From Microbacterium sp. zg-B185 (GTDB taxonomy: Bacteria; Actinomycetota; Actinomycetes; Actinomycetales; Microbacteriaceae), in NCBI RefSeq assembly GCF_030246885.1, contig NZ_CP126739.1, forward strand, positions 248,001 to 312,000: a stretch of 64,000 bases of DNA, given 5' to 3'. The notes beneath the pieces are model-generated. The model saw only the letters and a list, made by a program, of their open reading frames with translations. It did no database searches and was not told the origin of the DNA. Shown piece by piece: positions 62,803-64,000 of the stretch. The position numbers and the translations under genes are program-made. Each line of letters starts with the position of its first letter. The stretch's first letter is position 1.

Positions 62803-64000
62803 TGTTCACCTTCTCTCTGGTCCAGATCGACTTGGTAATGCTCCAGAGTTTGCCGGACCCGTTTGCGAAGCCCGCGACGAGCGTGGCGATGACCAGCAAC
62901 CCGATGACGATCGTGGCGGGCTGGGTCAACCAGCTCCAGTCGTATCTGCTCACGGAGATCCAAAGATAGTTCTCGGCACCCTGCCCTAACACGAATCCGA
63001 TGATCAGCGGTGGGCGCGGCCACTTGATGGCTTGCATGCCCCAAGACAGGATCGCGAGGATGATGACGCTCGCGATGTCTCCCCAGTGAATTCCCGACTG
63101 GTACGCGGCCAGGACCATCACGATGATCAGGAAGGGGGCGTAGCTGTATGGTTTGAGCAGACTGAGTTTGCTCAGCGGTCCCGTCAGACTGGCGCTGGCG
63201 ATTGCCCCGAGCGCGTTCGCCAGGGCCAGGGTCCAGACGAAAACGAAGATCAGGTAGATGTTCTCCGGTCGCAGGATAGTCGGCCCGGTCGCGACGCCCA
63301 TGGTTGCCAGACCGCCGAGGAGAATCGCGGCGGTGGCGCTGCCGGGAATGCCGAACATCAGCGTCGGGACGAGGACCCCGCCGTCCTTTGCATTGTTTGC
63401 TGCCTCGGGTGCGATGACACCGCGGATGTCGCCCTTGCCGAAGTTGTCACGATCCTTCTTGACGAGCCGTTTTGTTGCACCATACGCGATCCAGTCGATG
63501 ACACTTCCCCCGATCCCTGGGATGATTCCCAAGGCGGTACCGAGGAGGGAGTTGCCGACGACCACCCGCTTGTGGCGGAACACTTCTCTCGCCCCGCGGA
63601 GGACTCCACCCTTCGTGAGCGTGGCATTCTTTGCCACGGATTCCCCCTGTACGAGAAGGGACAGCACGGAGGGAATCGCGAAAAGGCCAATGGCAAGCAC
63701 CGCCAAATCTATTCCGTCGAACAGATACAGCACGTCCCCCGTGAAGCGGTAGTCGCCTGTCATGTTGGCACTGCCGATCATGGCCAGGAGCATGCCCAAC
63801 AATCCGGTGATGAGCGCTGGTGCCAGCGCGCCACGTGATATGACGATCACCAGACACAGTCCAAGTAGCGAAAGCATGAAGAGTTGTGGCGATCCGATGC
63901 CGACGATGATCGGTCGGGCGACGGGTATCAACAGGAAAAGAGCGACCGCGCCGATTATGCCGCCGATCATGTTGGACGTGAACGCTGCCCCCAGTGCCAC
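62795..64000 (-). CDS. tctA: TctA-type large permease subunit, 5' end beyond the window
   Basis: About 401 residues of the large TctA subunit are visible; the family norm is about 500, so roughly the first 100 lie outside the window. GIIPGIGGSVIDWIAYGATK and PTLMFGIPGSATAAILLGGL are the duplicated glycine-rich TctA motifs. About ten hydrophobic helices are present. The binding protein TctC is usually encoded upstream of tctA and would also lie outside. Substrate cannot be told without it. Confidence 0.92.
   Translation of the reverse strand: MALGAAFTSNMIGGIIGAVALFLLIPVARPIIVGIGSPQLFMLSLLGLCLVIVISRGALAPALITGLLGMLLAMIGSANMTGDYRFTGDVLYLFDGIDLAVLAIGLFAIPSVLSLLVQGESVAKNATLTKGGVLRGAREVFRHKRVVVGNSLLGTALGIIPGIGGSVIDWIAYGATKRLVKKDRDNFGKGDIRGVIAPEAANNAKDGGVLVPTLMFGIPGSATAAILLGGLATMGVATGPTILRPENIYLIFVFVWTLALANALGAIASASLTGPLSKLSLLKPYSYAPFLIIVMVLAAYQSGIHWGDIASVIILAILSWGMQAIKWPRPPLIIGFVLGQGAENYLWISVSRYDWSWLTQPATIVIGLLVIATLVAGFANGSGKLWSITKSIWTREKVNSA

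Overview
The window reads as GC-rich actinobacterial DNA, most likely Microbacteriaceae or a close relative. The evidence is strong G/C preference at third codon positions, many GTG and TTG starts, and family types typical of Actinobacteria (SCO6880-type conjugation protein, DUF4913, ANTAR domain, DUF6504, PucR, an actinobacterial SOS-box-like site). No rRNA gene, intact tRNA, CRISPR array or integrase is visible. The genus is inferred.

Layout. (1) 1-1640: junk DNA and a complete IS30-family element with recognisable terminal inverted repeats. (2) 1749-22681: a conjugative-element backbone. It starts with a translationally coupled pair of unknown genes, followed by a MobF relaxase/helicase on the plus strand. 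A tightly overlapping minus-strand type IV secretion operon runs from a membrane-anchored VirB8/TcpC-like protein through an M23 hydrolase, a pilin-like protein, VirB6-like, SCO6880-like, VirB4-like, a ParA/CpaE-like ATPase and a VirD4 coupling protein to an HNH-like protein, a DUF4913 protein and SSB. Between relaxase and operon lies cargo: a DUF6504 gene under a possible SOS box, an ANTAR-domain pseudogene, a TRIC-like channel, a bile-salt-hydrolase-type enzyme and a TetR stump. (3) 23039-50475: an apparently complete catabolic island working on CoA thioesters. It contains an alpha-methylacyl-CoA racemase-like protein, a three-gene ABC importer, two zinc alcohol dehydrogenases, LysR and PucR regulators, a CoA transferase/glutaryl-CoA-dehydrogenase pair, 3-hydroxyacyl-CoA dehydrogenase, an amidohydrolase, and a seven-gene minus-strand run (CMD-like, class III aminotransferase, acyl-CoA dehydrogenase, acyl-CoA ligase, Cys-less thiolase, DUF35, MBL hydrolase). 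A short-chain dehydrogenase, an aldehyde dehydrogenase and a second ligase are transcribed divergently. (4) 50480-52900: a junction with an IS3 stump, an IS481-family element with 25/26-matching ends but a frameshifted transposase, and two stretches resembling tRNA 3' ends, one followed by a strong terminator. This looks like the right edge of an integrated island. (5) 53120-64000: ordinary chromosome-like genes: secreted/anchored hydrolase, pyruvate oxidase, truncated LuxR regulator, MerR regulator with a textbook MerR-type promoter, alpha/beta hydrolase, DUF1345 protein, MmcQ/YjbR protein, aminoglycoside-phosphotransferase-like kinase and a TctA/TctB transporter cut by the window end.

How the genes fit. 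The island has no oxygenase, so its substrate is probably not degraded by oxygenolytic ring cleavage encoded here. Two ligases and a CoA transferase would activate acids. The aminotransferase plus aldehyde dehydrogenase would turn an omega-amino acid into a dicarboxylate. The racemase-like protein, acyl-CoA dehydrogenases and Cys-less thiolase/DUF35 pair resemble alpha-methyl-branched acyl-CoA processing ending in retro-aldol cleavage. Transferase, glutaryl-CoA dehydrogenase and hydroxyacyl-CoA dehydrogenase would route a C5 dicarboxylate toward acetoacetyl-CoA, with a hydratase and true thiolase supplied from elsewhere. The substrate is unknown, and this island is my best candidate for an undescribed system.
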